Program-made: the position numbers and the translations under genes
The notes under the pieces: generated by a model
What the model was told of the DNA's origin: nothing
The model's database searches: none
The model's input: only the letters and a program-made list of their open reading frames with translations
DNA from: Bifidobacterium saguinibicoloris
GTDB taxonomy: Bacteria > Actinomycetota > Actinomycetes > Actinomycetales > Bifidobacteriaceae
Direction: 5' to 3'
DNA: 64,000 bases
Assembly (NCBI RefSeq): GCF_019331725.1
Contig: NZ_JAHBBF010000007.1
Location: forward strand, 1 to 64,000
Part shown: piece after piece, positions 1-8,720 of the stretch
Numbering within the stretch: position 1 is the first letter of the stretch
Layout: every line of letters starts with the position of its first letter

Positions 1-37
1 GACCCCCAGAGACCCCCAGAGCCCCAACGCAAACCCG

Positions 38-1930
38 CTACCGCTTCTTGGTCTTGCGGCCCTTGAGATAGATGTCCACGACGATCCAGCACCCGAGCAC
101 GAACGCCACCACATACCCCATGAAACCGACGATCGGGATGCCGAAGATGATCGGCTTCATGCCGGCGTAGTAGACGATCGACGAACCGATGAACAACCCC
201 ACCACGATGAGTGCCATCGTGAGGCGGTTGACCATGTCGGACAGCAGCTGGAACGGCTCCTGCGAGCCGACGAGCTCCATGTTCATGCGCAGCTGGCCGC
301 GCGTGAGCATGCGGGCGGCCACGTTGAGCTCGCTCATCGCGTCGAGCGCGCTGTGCAGCGCCGCATGCCCCTCGACCCCCAACGATTTGAGCTCGCCTTC
401 GACCATCTCCTTGGGGGTGCGCGACGTGGCGATGTGCCGGGAGATGATCTCGATCATGTTCACGTCGGGGATGAACTCGTCGAGCAGCCCTTCGAGCGTG
501 ACGAGCGCGCGGCCCACCGTGGTGACCGTGCTCGGCACCTCGATGCCGTGGCGCTGCGCCAGCGAGGTCAGCGCCGTGATGAACGCGGCGATGTCGAGCT
601 CCGCCAGCTCCACCGTGCCGTATTCCTTGACGATCACGTCGAGGTCGGCGAGCAGCGAGGGGTAGTCGGCCGGGTCGGCCTCCGCGCCGGCGAACCGCAG
701 CAGCCCGTCCGCCAGTGCGGGCGAATCGCGTTTGGCCACGGCGAAGATCATGTCCTTCATCACCGCGCGGGTCTTCGCGTCGAGCCGTCCGGTCATGCCG
801 AGGTCGATGAGCACGATCTGCCCGCCGCGGATGATGATGTTGCCCGGGTGCGGGTCGGCGTGGAAGAATCCGTCGTCGAGGATCTGCGTGGCGTAGTTGT
901 CGACGAGCTTGGTGCCGATGTCCTTGAGGTCGTAGCCGGCGGCGACGAGTTTGCCTGGATGGGAGACGGAGATGCCGTCCACGTAGTCCATGACCACCAC
1001 GTGTTCGGTGCACAGGTCCGGGTATGGCCGCGGGCAGTCCATGTACTTGAAGCGCGAGGCGAACCGTTTGAATTCGGCGAGGTTGCGGGCCTCCACCAGG
1101 AAGTCGGTCTCCGATTCGAACGTGTCCCACAGCTCCTCGACCACGCCTTTGAGGTCGACGATCTGCGTGGAGCCGATCACCTTGGTCGCCGCCTTGGCGA
1201 TGGAGCGCATGATGGATACGTCCTGCGCCATCGTCTCGCGCACGCCGGGGCGCTGCACCTTGACGGCCACGTCCTCGCCGGTCGTGAGCGTGGCGCGGTG
1301 GACCTGCGCGAGGGACGCGGATCCCAGCGGATTGGGGTCGATGTGTTCGAAGATCGTGTCGATCGGCCGGCCGTATTCGCCGGTCAGCACGTCGAGGACG
1401 GTCTGGTACGGCATAGGGTCGGCGTCGGCGCGCAGTTTGGCGAGTTCGTCGCAGAAGCTTTGCGGCAGGATCTCGGAGCGCATCGAGAGGATCTGGCCGA
1501 CTTTGACGAACGTGGGTCCGAGCGCCTCGAACATGAGGCGCATCTTGACGGGCGTGAGTCCTTTGAGCGCGTCGAACTGGTTGACGATGCGCGTGATCTG
1601 GGCGAGGCGCTTGGCTTTGCCCCATCGGGTCAGGTGGTAGCGCTGGGAGAAGTCGTCGCGCCGCGAACCGAACAGGCCGATGGTTTCGTCCCGGCCGGTG
1701 TCCCACACGGGCACGGGTACGGGGATGTCCGGGGAGATGGGCGGCGCGGCGATGTGCGACGCATCGGGTTCCGTTCCGTCCGACGCCGACGTCCCCGTCG
1801 TCTTGTGCGGCGCGTCCGTCGCAGCGTGTGCCGTTTCCGGTTCGTTGGGGACGCGGGATTCGCGCGGCGCGCTCGATGCGTCCGATTCGTCGGCGGCGGG
1901 ATGCCGCGGCGTCGCGTCTTCGGTCGTCAT
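38..1930 (-). CDS. ABC1/UbiB (AarF) family kinase-like membrane protein
   Basis: Atypical protein-kinase-like ATPase of the ABC1/ADCK/UbiB family, about 630 residues. The family's KxGQ motif (VKVGQ, about residue 143-147), the Ala-rich nucleotide loop GSASLAQVHRA (about 203-213), the catalytic HADPHPGN (about 357-364) and the metal-binding DLG (about 376) are all visible. The first ~75 residues are acidic and low in complexity. The last ~55 residues form two membrane helices, so the protein is probably membrane anchored at its C-terminus. The start is the ATG at 1930, preceded by GGAGGTCACGGGC; an ATG 15 bases upstream has a ribosome site too close to it. Family members support isoprenoid-lipid or quinone metabolism. 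The substrate here is unknown, because bifidobacteria are not known to make quinones. Confidence 0.88.
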   Translation of the reverse strand: MTTEDATPRHPAADESDASSAPRESRVPNEPETAHAATDAPHKTTGTSASDGTEPDASHIAAPPISPDIPVPVPVWDTGRDETIGLFGSRRDDFSQRYHLTRWGKAKRLAQITRIVNQFDALKGLTPVKMRLMFEALGPTFVKVGQILSMRSEILPQSFCDELAKLRADADPMPYQTVLDVLTGEYGRPIDTIFEHIDPNPLGSASLAQVHRATLTTGEDVAVKVQRPGVRETMAQDVSIMRSIAKAATKVIGSTQIVDLKGVVEELWDTFESETDFLVEARNLAEFKRFASRFKYMDCPRPYPDLCTEHVVVMDYVDGISVSHPGKLVAAGYDLKDIGTKLVDNYATQILDDGFFHADPHPGNIIIRGGQIVLIDLGMTGRLDAKTRAVMKDMIFAVAKRDSPALADGLLRFAGAEADPADYPSLLADLDVIVKEYGTVELAELDIAAFITALTSLAQRHGIEVPSTVTTVGRALVTLEGLLDEFIPDVNMIEIISRHIATSRTPKEMVEGELKSLGVEGHAALHSALDAMSELNVAARMLTRGQLRMNMELVGSQEPFQLLSDMVNRLTMALIVVGLFIGSSIVYYAGMKPIIFGIPIVGFMGYVVAFVLGCWIVVDIYLKGRKTKKR

Positions 1931-2124
1931 GCCCGTGACCTCCATCCTCTCAGGCCGTCCGTGTCAGGCCGTCCTTCTCGGGCCGTCCGCGTCCTCGCCC
2001 TGCCGTGTGGGGCGTTCCACGGCATTACGCACGACGGGAGCGTCCCCTCGCCGACGTCGCGGCTCGGGGTCCGCTCCCATATGATTCGTTCGATTCGCTG
2101 CACCGGTCCGTACCGGTACGGCGA

Positions 2125-2421
2125 TCAGTCCTCGGACGGCTTGTCCTCGGCTTCGGCGGACGGTTCCGCCGATTCCGCCACAGCGGCGTCCGCCTTGGCG
2201 GCGGCACGCTTCTCGTCGTCCTTGTTCGCGTCGTTGACGAGCGATTCGCCCACCTTGCGCTTGAGTTCGGTGTTGAGGCTCTTGCCTTGTTCGACGGTCA
2301 GCTCGCCCTTCTTCACGAGGTCGTCGACGAGCTCGCTGCCCTTCTCGTATCCGGTGGCGAGGGCGCCGATGCCCGCCAGCACGACCTTGCGCAGACCGTC
2401 ACCCAAATCGAAATCAGCCAT
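2125..2421 (-). CDS. Small phasin-like / PhaF-type coiled-coil protein
   Basis: A 98-residue protein with an amphipathic helical N-terminal two-thirds (for example VKKGELTVEQGKSL and LNTELKRKVGE) and an Ala/Glu-rich acidic tail. The pattern GxxxLxxGYEKGxELVDDLVKKGELTxEQ is typical of the small phasin-like or polyhydroxyalkanoate-synthesis-repressor-like family of actinobacteria. No PHA synthase lies nearby, so granule binding should not be assumed. A strong ribosome site (AAGGAGGGGACATC before ATG) supports the start. It lies between the UbiB-like gene and gatD on the same strand, and ABC1-kinase and phasin-like genes are often neighbours. The role is not established. Confidence 0.8.
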   Translation of the reverse strand: MADFDLGDGLRKVVLAGIGALATGYEKGSELVDDLVKKGELTVEQGKSLNTELKRKVGESLVNDANKDDEKRAAAKADAAVAESAEPSAEAEDKPSED

Positions 2422-2574
2422 GATGTCCCCTCCTTGTCGAGGCCGGTGCGCGGCCTGATGCCGCGCGCTCGTACCTTCCAGCGTACTCCATGGACCGGCG
2501 GGCCCGCCTTGGACGACACCCGCGCGGTCTGTCCGTATGACGGGCCGCCGAACCTTGCCGACCCGTCCGGACGC

Positions 2575-3357
2575 TCACCTCGGCCGGGCGGCGGCGACCT
2601 TGCGGGCCTGCGCCGCGACTTCGTCGAGGCGCGCGAGTTCGGCGGCCTGTTCCGGCGTCTGTTCGTCAGCGGCGAGGCGGCCGTCCGTGCCGTCGCCCGA
2701 CGCCGTCGCGCCGTAACGGCGTTCCACGGCGGCGCGGATGAGGAAGTCGGAGACGGCGGGGTTCTTCGGCAGGAGCGAGCCGTGCATGTACGTGCCGATG
2801 ACGTTGCCGACGCGCGCGCCTTCCGTATGGTCCTCGCCGTTGTTGCCGCGCCCTTCCGCATCCACGTGGCCGAACGGCTGGACGCCTTCGCGCAGGAACG
2901 TCTGGCCGGAGTGGTTCTCGTAGCCGATGACGTCGCCGAATTCGGCGGAATGCTCGACGAGGTTGCCGATCATGCGCACGTCCTGTCCCACGGTGTAGGC
3001 GCCGATCACGCCGATGCCGTCCAGACGCTTGCCTTCGGAGGTTTCGAAGTATTCGCCGAACAGCTGGTACATGCCGCAGATCATGAGCATGGGAATGCCG
3101 TCCGCGGCGAGCGAGCGCAGCAGGTCGGCACGGCGGAAGAAGTCGTCGATGATCTTGCTCTGGCCGCTGTCCTGCCCGCCGCCGCCGAGGATCATGTCCA
3201 CCTGTTCGGGCCAGGCGTCGCCCTGGTTGATCTCGTGGATGACCGGCCGGTAGCCGTACAGTTCGAGGCGACGGCGGATGGTGAGCACGTTGCCCGAGTC
3301 GCCGTAGATGTTCATGTCCTTCGGGTAGAGGGACACCACGTCGATCGTCTTGTCCAT
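2575..3357 (-). CDS. gatD: Lipid II isoglutaminyl synthase, glutaminase subunit GatD
   Basis: Class I glutamine amidotransferase (CobB/CobQ-like), 260 residues. With MurT it amidates the alpha-carboxyl of D-glutamate in lipid II to D-isoglutamine, using ammonia released from glutamine. The nucleophile cysteine sits in MLMICGMYQLFG and the catalytic histidine in GTYMHGSLLPKNP. The start MDKTIDVVSLYPKDMNIYGD is preceded by AAGGAGGTCCGAAGCA. A longer upstream frame is antisense-like sequence and was not used. It follows murT by 14 bases, so the two are co-translated as expected for a complex. The last ~35 residues are an Ala/Arg/Glu-rich tail that may be lineage specific. Confidence 0.93.
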   Translation of the reverse strand: MDKTIDVVSLYPKDMNIYGDSGNVLTIRRRLELYGYRPVIHEINQGDAWPEQVDMILGGGGQDSGQSKIIDDFFRRADLLRSLAADGIPMLMICGMYQLFGEYFETSEGKRLDGIGVIGAYTVGQDVRMIGNLVEHSAEFGDVIGYENHSGQTFLREGVQPFGHVDAEGRGNNGEDHTEGARVGNVIGTYMHGSLLPKNPAVSDFLIRAAVERRYGATASGDGTDGRLAADEQTPEQAAELARLDEVAAQARKVAAARPR

Positions 3358-3371
3358 TGCTTCGGACCTCC

Positions 3372-4838
3372 TTATTTGCCCACGCCGGCGTCGGCGACGT
3401 TCGCGATGCGCCCCAGGGCGGCGCGCACCTTGAGCATCGCGGTGTACGTGCAGTAGATGTGCTTGCGGCCGCCCGGGTTGCGGGCGACGAACGCGGCGAG
3501 CGCGGCGTCGATGTCCGTGTCGACGGCGGCGACCGGCACCTGGTCGTAGCCGAGGCGCAGCGCCATGTCCCACGCGCGCACGCCGGAGACCTGCGCGACG
3601 CCGGTGCCACGCAGCGACGTGAAGTCGACGTCCCACAACCAGCTCATGTCGCGGCCGTCGGCGTATTCGTCGTTGATGACGATCATCGTGTCGGCGCCTT
3701 CGGGCGGGAAGCTGGCGAGGGACAGGCGGAAGCCCATCGGATTCTTGACGAGCAGCAGTTCGGTGGGACTGCCGTTGACGTCGATGACCTCGCCGCGGCC
3801 GAATGCGGGCGTGACGTGGGAGACGGCGGCGATGAGCGCGTCGGCGTCCGATGCGGCGAACCGCTTGAGCCGTTCGCGGAACGCGTCGCCGCCCGCGGGC
3901 GCGGCGGCGGTGCGTGCGCGCGGCGCGTCGGCGACGACCGCGCGGACGACGGCGAGCGCGGCGGCCGCGTTGTACAGGTTGTAGACGCCTTCGAGACGGA
4001 CGTCGGTGTGGTGTTCCGCGCCGTCCATCAGGAAGGTCGCGGCGTGGTCGCCGACGGCGGTCAACGTGACGTCGGCGTCGGGTTCCGTCGACATGTCCGG
4101 CGTCGTGGCGTCCGACGCCGGACGGTCCGACGCGTCGGCGCCGTCCGTCGCGTCGGCGTCGTGCGTCTCCGCGCTCACGGTGGTGGCCATGTCGTCGTCG
4201 GACGGGAAGAAGCGTTTGAGGTCGTCGACGAGGCCGAAGTAGCTGATCTCCGTGCCGGCGGGCGCGAGCGCGGCGAGGCGGGCGATGCGCGGGTCCTCAC
4301 GGTTGAGCACGACGGTGCCGGTGGTGGCCGCCGCCGCGTGGCCGAGCAGGCGTGCGGTGTTGTCGATTTCGCCGAAGCGGTCGAGCTGATCGCGCATCAC
4401 GTTGAGCAGCAGCGTGTAGCGGGGACGGACCTGGCGCACGAAGTGCACGGCGTACGCCTCGTCGAGTTCGAGGACGGCGATGTCGGCGTCGAGACGGCCG
4501 GAGAGGCTGACCTGTTCGAGCAGGGCGGAGGCCACGCCGCGCGTGAAGTTGGAGCCGGTGGGATTGGTGAACACCTTGAGCCCCAGGTCGGCGAGCATCG
4601 AGGCGACCATGCGCGTGGTGGTGGTCTTGCCGTTGGTGCCGGAGACGAGGACGACGCCGAGCGGCAGCTGCGCGAGCGTGCGTGCGAGGAACGTCGGGTC
4701 GATGCCTTCGACGATCTTGCCGGGGAAGGCGGAGCCGCCGTGGTGGAGCAGACGCGACGCCCAGCGCACGCCCTTGCCGATGAGCGGCGTGGCGAACGCG
4801 TTCCAGGGGGCGCGGGTCGCGGGGTCCTTCTGGGTCAT
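3372..4838 (-). CDS. murT: Lipid II isoglutaminyl synthase, Mur-ligase subunit MurT
   Basis: Mur-ligase-like ATPase, 488 residues, partner of GatD in amidating peptidoglycan stem peptides on the cytoplasmic face. It has the ATP loop VSGTNGKTTTTRMVAS (about residue 63-78), the Mur ligase central domain, and a C-terminal domain with DMSWLWDVDF, whose Asp belongs to the ammonia-activating site shared with GatD. The start follows AGGAGGTTCCACGCACT. Characterised MurT proteins carry a four-cysteine zinc ribbon in the middle domain. Here the only cysteine is in HIYCTY near the C-terminus, and the middle region instead holds an acidic Asp/Ala/Thr insert (about residue 200-260). The leader carries the GTGRAAC repeat array. 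Confidence 0.93.
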   Translation of the reverse strand: MTQKDPATRAPWNAFATPLIGKGVRWASRLLHHGGSAFPGKIVEGIDPTFLARTLAQLPLGVVLVSGTNGKTTTTRMVASMLADLGLKVFTNPTGSNFTRGVASALLEQVSLSGRLDADIAVLELDEAYAVHFVRQVRPRYTLLLNVMRDQLDRFGEIDNTARLLGHAAAATTGTVVLNREDPRIARLAALAPAGTEISYFGLVDDLKRFFPSDDDMATTVSAETHDADATDGADASDRPASDATTPDMSTEPDADVTLTAVGDHAATFLMDGAEHHTDVRLEGVYNLYNAAAALAVVRAVVADAPRARTAAAPAGGDAFRERLKRFAASDADALIAAVSHVTPAFGRGEVIDVNGSPTELLLVKNPMGFRLSLASFPPEGADTMIVINDEYADGRDMSWLWDVDFTSLRGTGVAQVSGVRAWDMALRLGYDQVPVAAVDTDIDAALAAFVARNPGGRKHIYCTYTAMLKVRAALGRIANVADAGVGK

Positions 4839-4843
4839 AGTGC

Positions 4844-4960
4844 GTGGAACCTCCTGTGGGATACGGTGGACGAATGTGAAACACCCTGTGAAACAGGGGC
4901 ATGCAGGCGTGGAACAGTGCGTGAAACATCGACGCCGGCGCGTGGAACATGCCGTGGAAC
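4844..4960. repeat. Paired GTGRAAC repeat array in the murT leader
   Basis: The heptamer GTGGAAC or GTGAAAC occurs at 4844, 4876, 4888, 4909, 4921, 4942 and 4954, with a degenerate copy (GTGGGAT) at 4856. Within each of the four pairs the spacing is exactly 12 bases, and pairs recur every 32, 33 and 33 bases. On the murT strand the motif reads GTTYCAC. The copy nearest murT overlaps the spacer between ribosome site and start codon. All three reading frames through the array are open on the minus strand, but the 32-base step breaks any common frame, so a DNA or RNA role is more likely than a peptide. Confidence 0.85.
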
Positions 4961-5039
4961 ACGGGAGAACATCCCACTCGGCCCATCCATGCCGCCGACG
5001 GGCCACGCCGGCGGACTGCCATACGCTTCGCGGTCCATG

Positions 5040-6584
5040 TCACACCCCCTGCCCGGCGTTGTAGTCCTGCGGCATGTCCTTGAACTTGGACGTGGCGCCG
5101 AGGAACGCCAGATGGAAGGTCTCGGTGGGACCGTTGCGGTGCTTGGCCATGATGATGTCCGCCTCGCCGGGCCGGTCCTCCTTGTCGTAGAAGTCCGGGC
5201 GATGTACGAGGAACACCACGTCGGCGTCCTGCTCGATGGAGCCGGATTCACGCAGGTCGGACAGCTGCGGCTTCTTGTCGTTGCGCATCTCCGGGCCACG
5301 GTTCAACTGCGAGAGGGCCACGACCGGCACCTCGAGCTCCTTGGCGAGGAGCTTCAGCGCGCGGGAGAACTCGGAGACCTCCTGCTGGCGGCTTTCGACC
5401 TGCTTGCCGGAGGTCATGAGCTGCAGGTAGTCGATGACCACGAGCTTCAAGTCGTTGGTCTGCTTGAGCCGGCGGCATTTCGCGCGGATCTCCATGAGGC
5501 TCATGTTGGGCGAATCGTCGATGAACAACGGCGCGTCCTCCAGCTTCGACCAGAAGCCGTTCAACGTGTTCCAGCGTTCCGGCGTGATCTCGTCGGCGCG
5601 ACGCAGCGCGCCCAGTGGGATGTTCGTCTCGGCGGAGATGATGCGCTGCGCGAGCTCCACCTTGCTCATCTCGAGGCTGAACACGATGGTCGTCATGTGA
5701 TGGTGCAGGGCCGCGGCACGCGCGAAGTCGATGCCGAGCGTGGACTTGCCCATGGCCGGGCGGCCGGCGACGACGACCATCTGACCGGGCTGCAGGCCCT
5801 GGGTGAGGTCGTCGATGTCCCTGAAGCCGGTGGGCACGCCCTTGTTGACGAGTCCCTGCTGGAGCTTGTCGAGCTGGTCCAGCGCGTCATGCACCACGGG
5901 GCCGATGGCGGAATAGTCCTGCCGCACCTTGCCCACGCTCATCTCGTACACCTCGGCCTGGGCGAGGTTGACGACGTCCTCCGCCTGGGAGCCTTCGGCC
6001 GAGTAGCCGAGCTGCGCGATCTTGGTGCCCGCGGCGATCACGTTTCTGAGGATCGCGCGCTGGTGCACGATCTCCGCATAGTAGGTGGCGTTCGCGGCCG
6101 TCGGCACCGAGGCCACGAGGGAGTGCAGGTAGTCGGCGCCGCCCACCTTGTCCAGGTCGCCGTGCTTGAGCAGCTCGTTCGCCACCAGCACCGCGTCCAC
6201 CGGCTGGCTGGCGGAGAACAGGTTGATGATCGCCTCGTAGATGGTCTGGTGCTTCGGCTGGTAGAAGTCGGTCACCTCGATCATCTGCGAGACCTCGCCG
6301 ATGGCGTCCTTGCTCATGAGCATGCCGCCGAGCACGGCCATCTCCGCGTCGTCGTCATGCGGGGGGACTCGGTCGAACAGGGCGTCACGCACCGGCGTGC
6401 CGGTGGCCCCCGGCACGTAGCCGGAGCCGCCGCGCGAACGCGCTCCCCCACGGCCGGCGCGCTCGGACCGACCAGGAGCCCGATCCTCGTCGGCGCCGAA
6501 GCCGCCGTCCTGCCCGCCGAACTCGTCGGCGCCGGCGTCGTATCCGCCGGCCGGCGCCTCGTCATCCCATGTTTCCTCTGCCAT
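5040..6584 (-). CDS. dnaB: Replicative DNA helicase DnaB
   Basis: Hexameric 5'-3' replicative helicase, about 514 residues. After an acidic, Gly-rich N-terminal stretch of ~70 residues comes the DnaB N-domain (PPHDDDAEMAVLGGMLMSKD), then the RecA-like domain with Walker A GRPAMGKSTL, the segment SLEMSKVELAQRI, Walker B LVVIDYLQLM, and the DnaB signature SQLNRGPEMRNDKKPQLSDL. The end DIIMAKHRNGPTETFHLAFL is canonical. The start is taken as MAEETWDDEAP; frames extending upstream lack a ribosome site. No intein is visible. It lies upstream of murT on the same strand, with a DnaA-box cluster in its own 5' region. Confidence 0.95.
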   Translation of the reverse strand: MAEETWDDEAPAGGYDAGADEFGGQDGGFGADEDRAPGRSERAGRGGARSRGGSGYVPGATGTPVRDALFDRVPPHDDDAEMAVLGGMLMSKDAIGEVSQMIEVTDFYQPKHQTIYEAIINLFSASQPVDAVLVANELLKHGDLDKVGGADYLHSLVASVPTAANATYYAEIVHQRAILRNVIAAGTKIAQLGYSAEGSQAEDVVNLAQAEVYEMSVGKVRQDYSAIGPVVHDALDQLDKLQQGLVNKGVPTGFRDIDDLTQGLQPGQMVVVAGRPAMGKSTLGIDFARAAALHHHMTTIVFSLEMSKVELAQRIISAETNIPLGALRRADEITPERWNTLNGFWSKLEDAPLFIDDSPNMSLMEIRAKCRRLKQTNDLKLVVIDYLQLMTSGKQVESRQQEVSEFSRALKLLAKELEVPVVALSQLNRGPEMRNDKKPQLSDLRESGSIEQDADVVFLVHRPDFYDKEDRPGEADIIMAKHRNGPTETFHLAFLGATSKFKDMPQDYNAGQGV

Positions 6585-6671
6585 AGGCCACAGTATAGAT
6601 TCCCCCATTGCGCGGCCGGTAGATATCGCCCGACACGGTCCGCACACCCATGGATATATGGTCCGGCATGG

Positions 6672-6866
6672 TTATCCACACCTAGATATGCCGATGCGCC
6701 GAGTTATCCACAGCGTTATCCACATCCACGGGCCCCAAACCCGCGACACGCGCGGAATTCATTGTGGATAGCGAAACGAGTTATCCACATTTAGGGGATA
6801 ACCATGTGGACAACGCACAGAGTTATCCACAATATGGGGATAACTCTGTGCATAACTTGGGGATAA
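6672..6866. promoter_or_regulatory. Cluster of DnaA-box-like 9-mers upstream of dnaB
   Basis: Five perfect TTATCCACA boxes start at 6672, 6704, 6716, 6781 and 6823. Single-mismatch boxes on the other strand lie at 6763 (TGTGGATAG), 6805 (TGTGGACAA), 6835 and 6858 (TGGGGATAA) and 6847 (TGTGCATAA), with a weaker one near 6793. That is ten or more boxes in under 200 bases, in a segment more AT-rich than its surroundings. The density resembles an origin or a DnaA-titration locus. It lies between the divergent dnaB and MATE genes, and no dnaA, dnaN or rpmH is in the window. From 6870 to 7115 I see nothing else. Confidence 0.85.
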
Positions 6867-7115
6867 CTTCACCGAGCACCGGCAGGCGCTTGCGCAACCA
6901 CCAACGTCGTGGTAATCGCAGTTGAACGGCAGGTGAACGGGCGGACGACACGTCCACGACGCCCCGGCGCGATCCGGTCCCACGGACCATCGGGAACCAC
7001 TATCGTGGACACGGACCACCGGCCGCGTCGGCGTCGAACGCGCCGGCGCATCGGACGAACAACGGCGCGCGGAACCCATCGACGCGACGGCCGGAGACGG
7101 AGAGGGAGACGACCC

Positions 7116-8588
7116 GTGACACACGCGAACACGACCGACGACGCGGCGCGACCGGCCCCCGCGCGGACCGAGGACGCGGCGAACGGCGCAGACGCGGCCT
7201 CATCGGACGCCGCCACCAGACGTCGCATCATGGCGCTGGCCGTGCCCACGTTCGGACAGCTCATCGCCGAACCCACGTTCATCCTCATCGACACCGCCAT
7301 CGTCGGCCATCTCGGCGACGCGGCGCTGGCCGGCCTGTCCATCGGATCGACCATCATCCTCACCGCCGTGGGCCTGTGCGTCTTCCTCGCCTACGCCACC
7401 ACCGCACGGGTGGCGCACCTGCTGGGCGCGGGACGCCGGCGCGAGGGCATGCAGACCGGCATCGACGGGATGTGGCTGGCGCTCGGCATCGGCCTCATCC
7501 TCGCCGCGGCGCTGTTCCTCGGCGCCGAACCGCTCTGCCGCGCGCTCGGCGGGCGCGGCGAAGTGCTGACGCAGGCCGTGGCCTACACGCGCGCCGTCGT
7601 GCTGGGCGCGCCCGGCATGCTGCTCGTCTACGCGGCCAACGGCATCTTCCGCGGCCTGCAGAAGGTGCGAGTCACCCTGATCGCGGCGGTGGCCGGCGCG
7701 GCGCTCAACACCGTGCTGGACGTGCTGTTCGTCATCGTGTTCCGATGGGGCATCGCCGGATCCGGCGTCGCCACGCTCATGGCGCAATGGTTCATGGGCC
7801 TGTTCCTCGCCGTCCCCGCCGTGCTGTGGGCGCGCGCGGACGGCGCAAGCCTGCGGCCGCGGCCCGCGGGACTCCTGCGCGTCGGCGGCGACGGACTGCC
7901 GCTGTTCATACGCACGCTGGCCATCCGCGTGGCCATGGTGGCGACCGTCGCGTGCGCGGCGCACATGGGCACCGGCGTGCTGGCCGGCTTCCAAGCCGTG
8001 AACTCCACGTGGAACTTCGCCACGAACATGCTGGACTCGGTGGGCATCGCCGGGCAGACGCTCGTCGGATCCGCGCTCGGCGCGCGCGCATACGACCGGG
8101 CGCGCGGGGACGCGCGGACCACCGGACGGATGGGCCTGGCCATCGGCGCGGCGGCCGGCCTCGGCTTCGCGGCCGTCGGCCTGTTCGCCGGACGTTTCTT
8201 CTCCCCCAGCCCGGAAATACAGACGCTCGTGGCCGCCGGCATGATCACGATGGGCGTGTTCTTCCCGCTGCAGGGATGGATGATGGCGTTGGACGGCATC
8301 CTCATCGGCGCGCGCGACCACCGCTATCTCGCGGCCACCTGCACGGCCGTGGCCGCGGCGTACGTCGTCGCGCTCGCGGCGGCGGGCGCATGGGCCGCAT
8401 CCTGGCAGACCGGACCGTCCGGAATCCTCGCGGGCTTCGGCGTCTTCGGCCGAACGGACGGCATGGCGGTCGACGTCGCCCGCACCGTGCTCGTCTGGAC
8501 CGTCTTCAACGTGGTGCTCATGGGCGGCCGCGCACTGGCCAACGGCCTGCGCGCGCACGGCGACGCGTGGATACATCGGCACGCATAG
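7116..8588 (+). CDS. MATE family efflux transporter
   Basis: Multidrug and toxic-compound extrusion family antiporter, about 490 residues with around twelve hydrophobic segments. The conserved opening is ALAVPTFGQLIAEPTFILID, and each half begins with a related segment (the second near LPLFIRTLAIRVAMVATVA). The start is uncertain. The GTG at 7116, after GGAGAGGGAGACGACCC, leaves a ~35-residue polar N-terminus before the first helix. A longer frame reaching back to 6909 is Arg-rich and looks like non-coding GC-rich sequence. It would export cationic compounds or metabolites in exchange for Na+ or H+. It converges with glnD, with only ~130 bases between them. Confidence 0.88.
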   Translation: MTHANTTDDAARPAPARTEDAANGADAASSDAATRRRIMALAVPTFGQLIAEPTFILIDTAIVGHLGDAALAGLSIGSTIILTAVGLCVFLAYATTARVAHLLGAGRRREGMQTGIDGMWLALGIGLILAAALFLGAEPLCRALGGRGEVLTQAVAYTRAVVLGAPGMLLVYAANGIFRGLQKVRVTLIAAVAGAALNTVLDVLFVIVFRWGIAGSGVATLMAQWFMGLFLAVPAVLWARADGASLRPRPAGLLRVGGDGLPLFIRTLAIRVAMVATVACAAHMGTGVLAGFQAVNSTWNFATNMLDSVGIAGQTLVGSALGARAYDRARGDARTTGRMGLAIGAAAGLGFAAVGLFAGRFFSPSPEIQTLVAAGMITMGVFFPLQGWMMALDGILIGARDHRYLAATCTAVAAAYVVALAAAGAWAASWQTGPSGILAGFGVFGRTDGMAVDVARTVLVWTVFNVVLMGGRALANGLRAHGDAWIHRHA

Positions 8589-8720
8589 GGCGGACTCCCG
8601 GACCACGCCTCCCGGACCACATCTCCCGACGCGGCAAGGGCGCCACCGCACCCCACACCACCGCATCGCACGTCGCCGCATCGCACACCACCGTCGCCAC
8701 GACGCGGCGGACGCGACGCC

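Noticed and set aside
4838..5043. Minus-strand peptide with repeated Phe-His units through the murT leader array
   Set aside because: All three frames are open, the 32-base step shifts the frame, and no ribosome site precedes it.
3357..6794. Very long plus-strand open frame (over 1100 codons) spanning murT and dnaB
   Set aside because: It is antisense to two certain genes, rich in Arg/Val/His/Glu as expected for a GC-rich complementary frame, and matches no family.
6672..6866. Calling the DnaA-box cluster oriC
   Set aside because: No dnaA/dnaN/rpmH neighbourhood and no skew data available; reported as a box cluster only.
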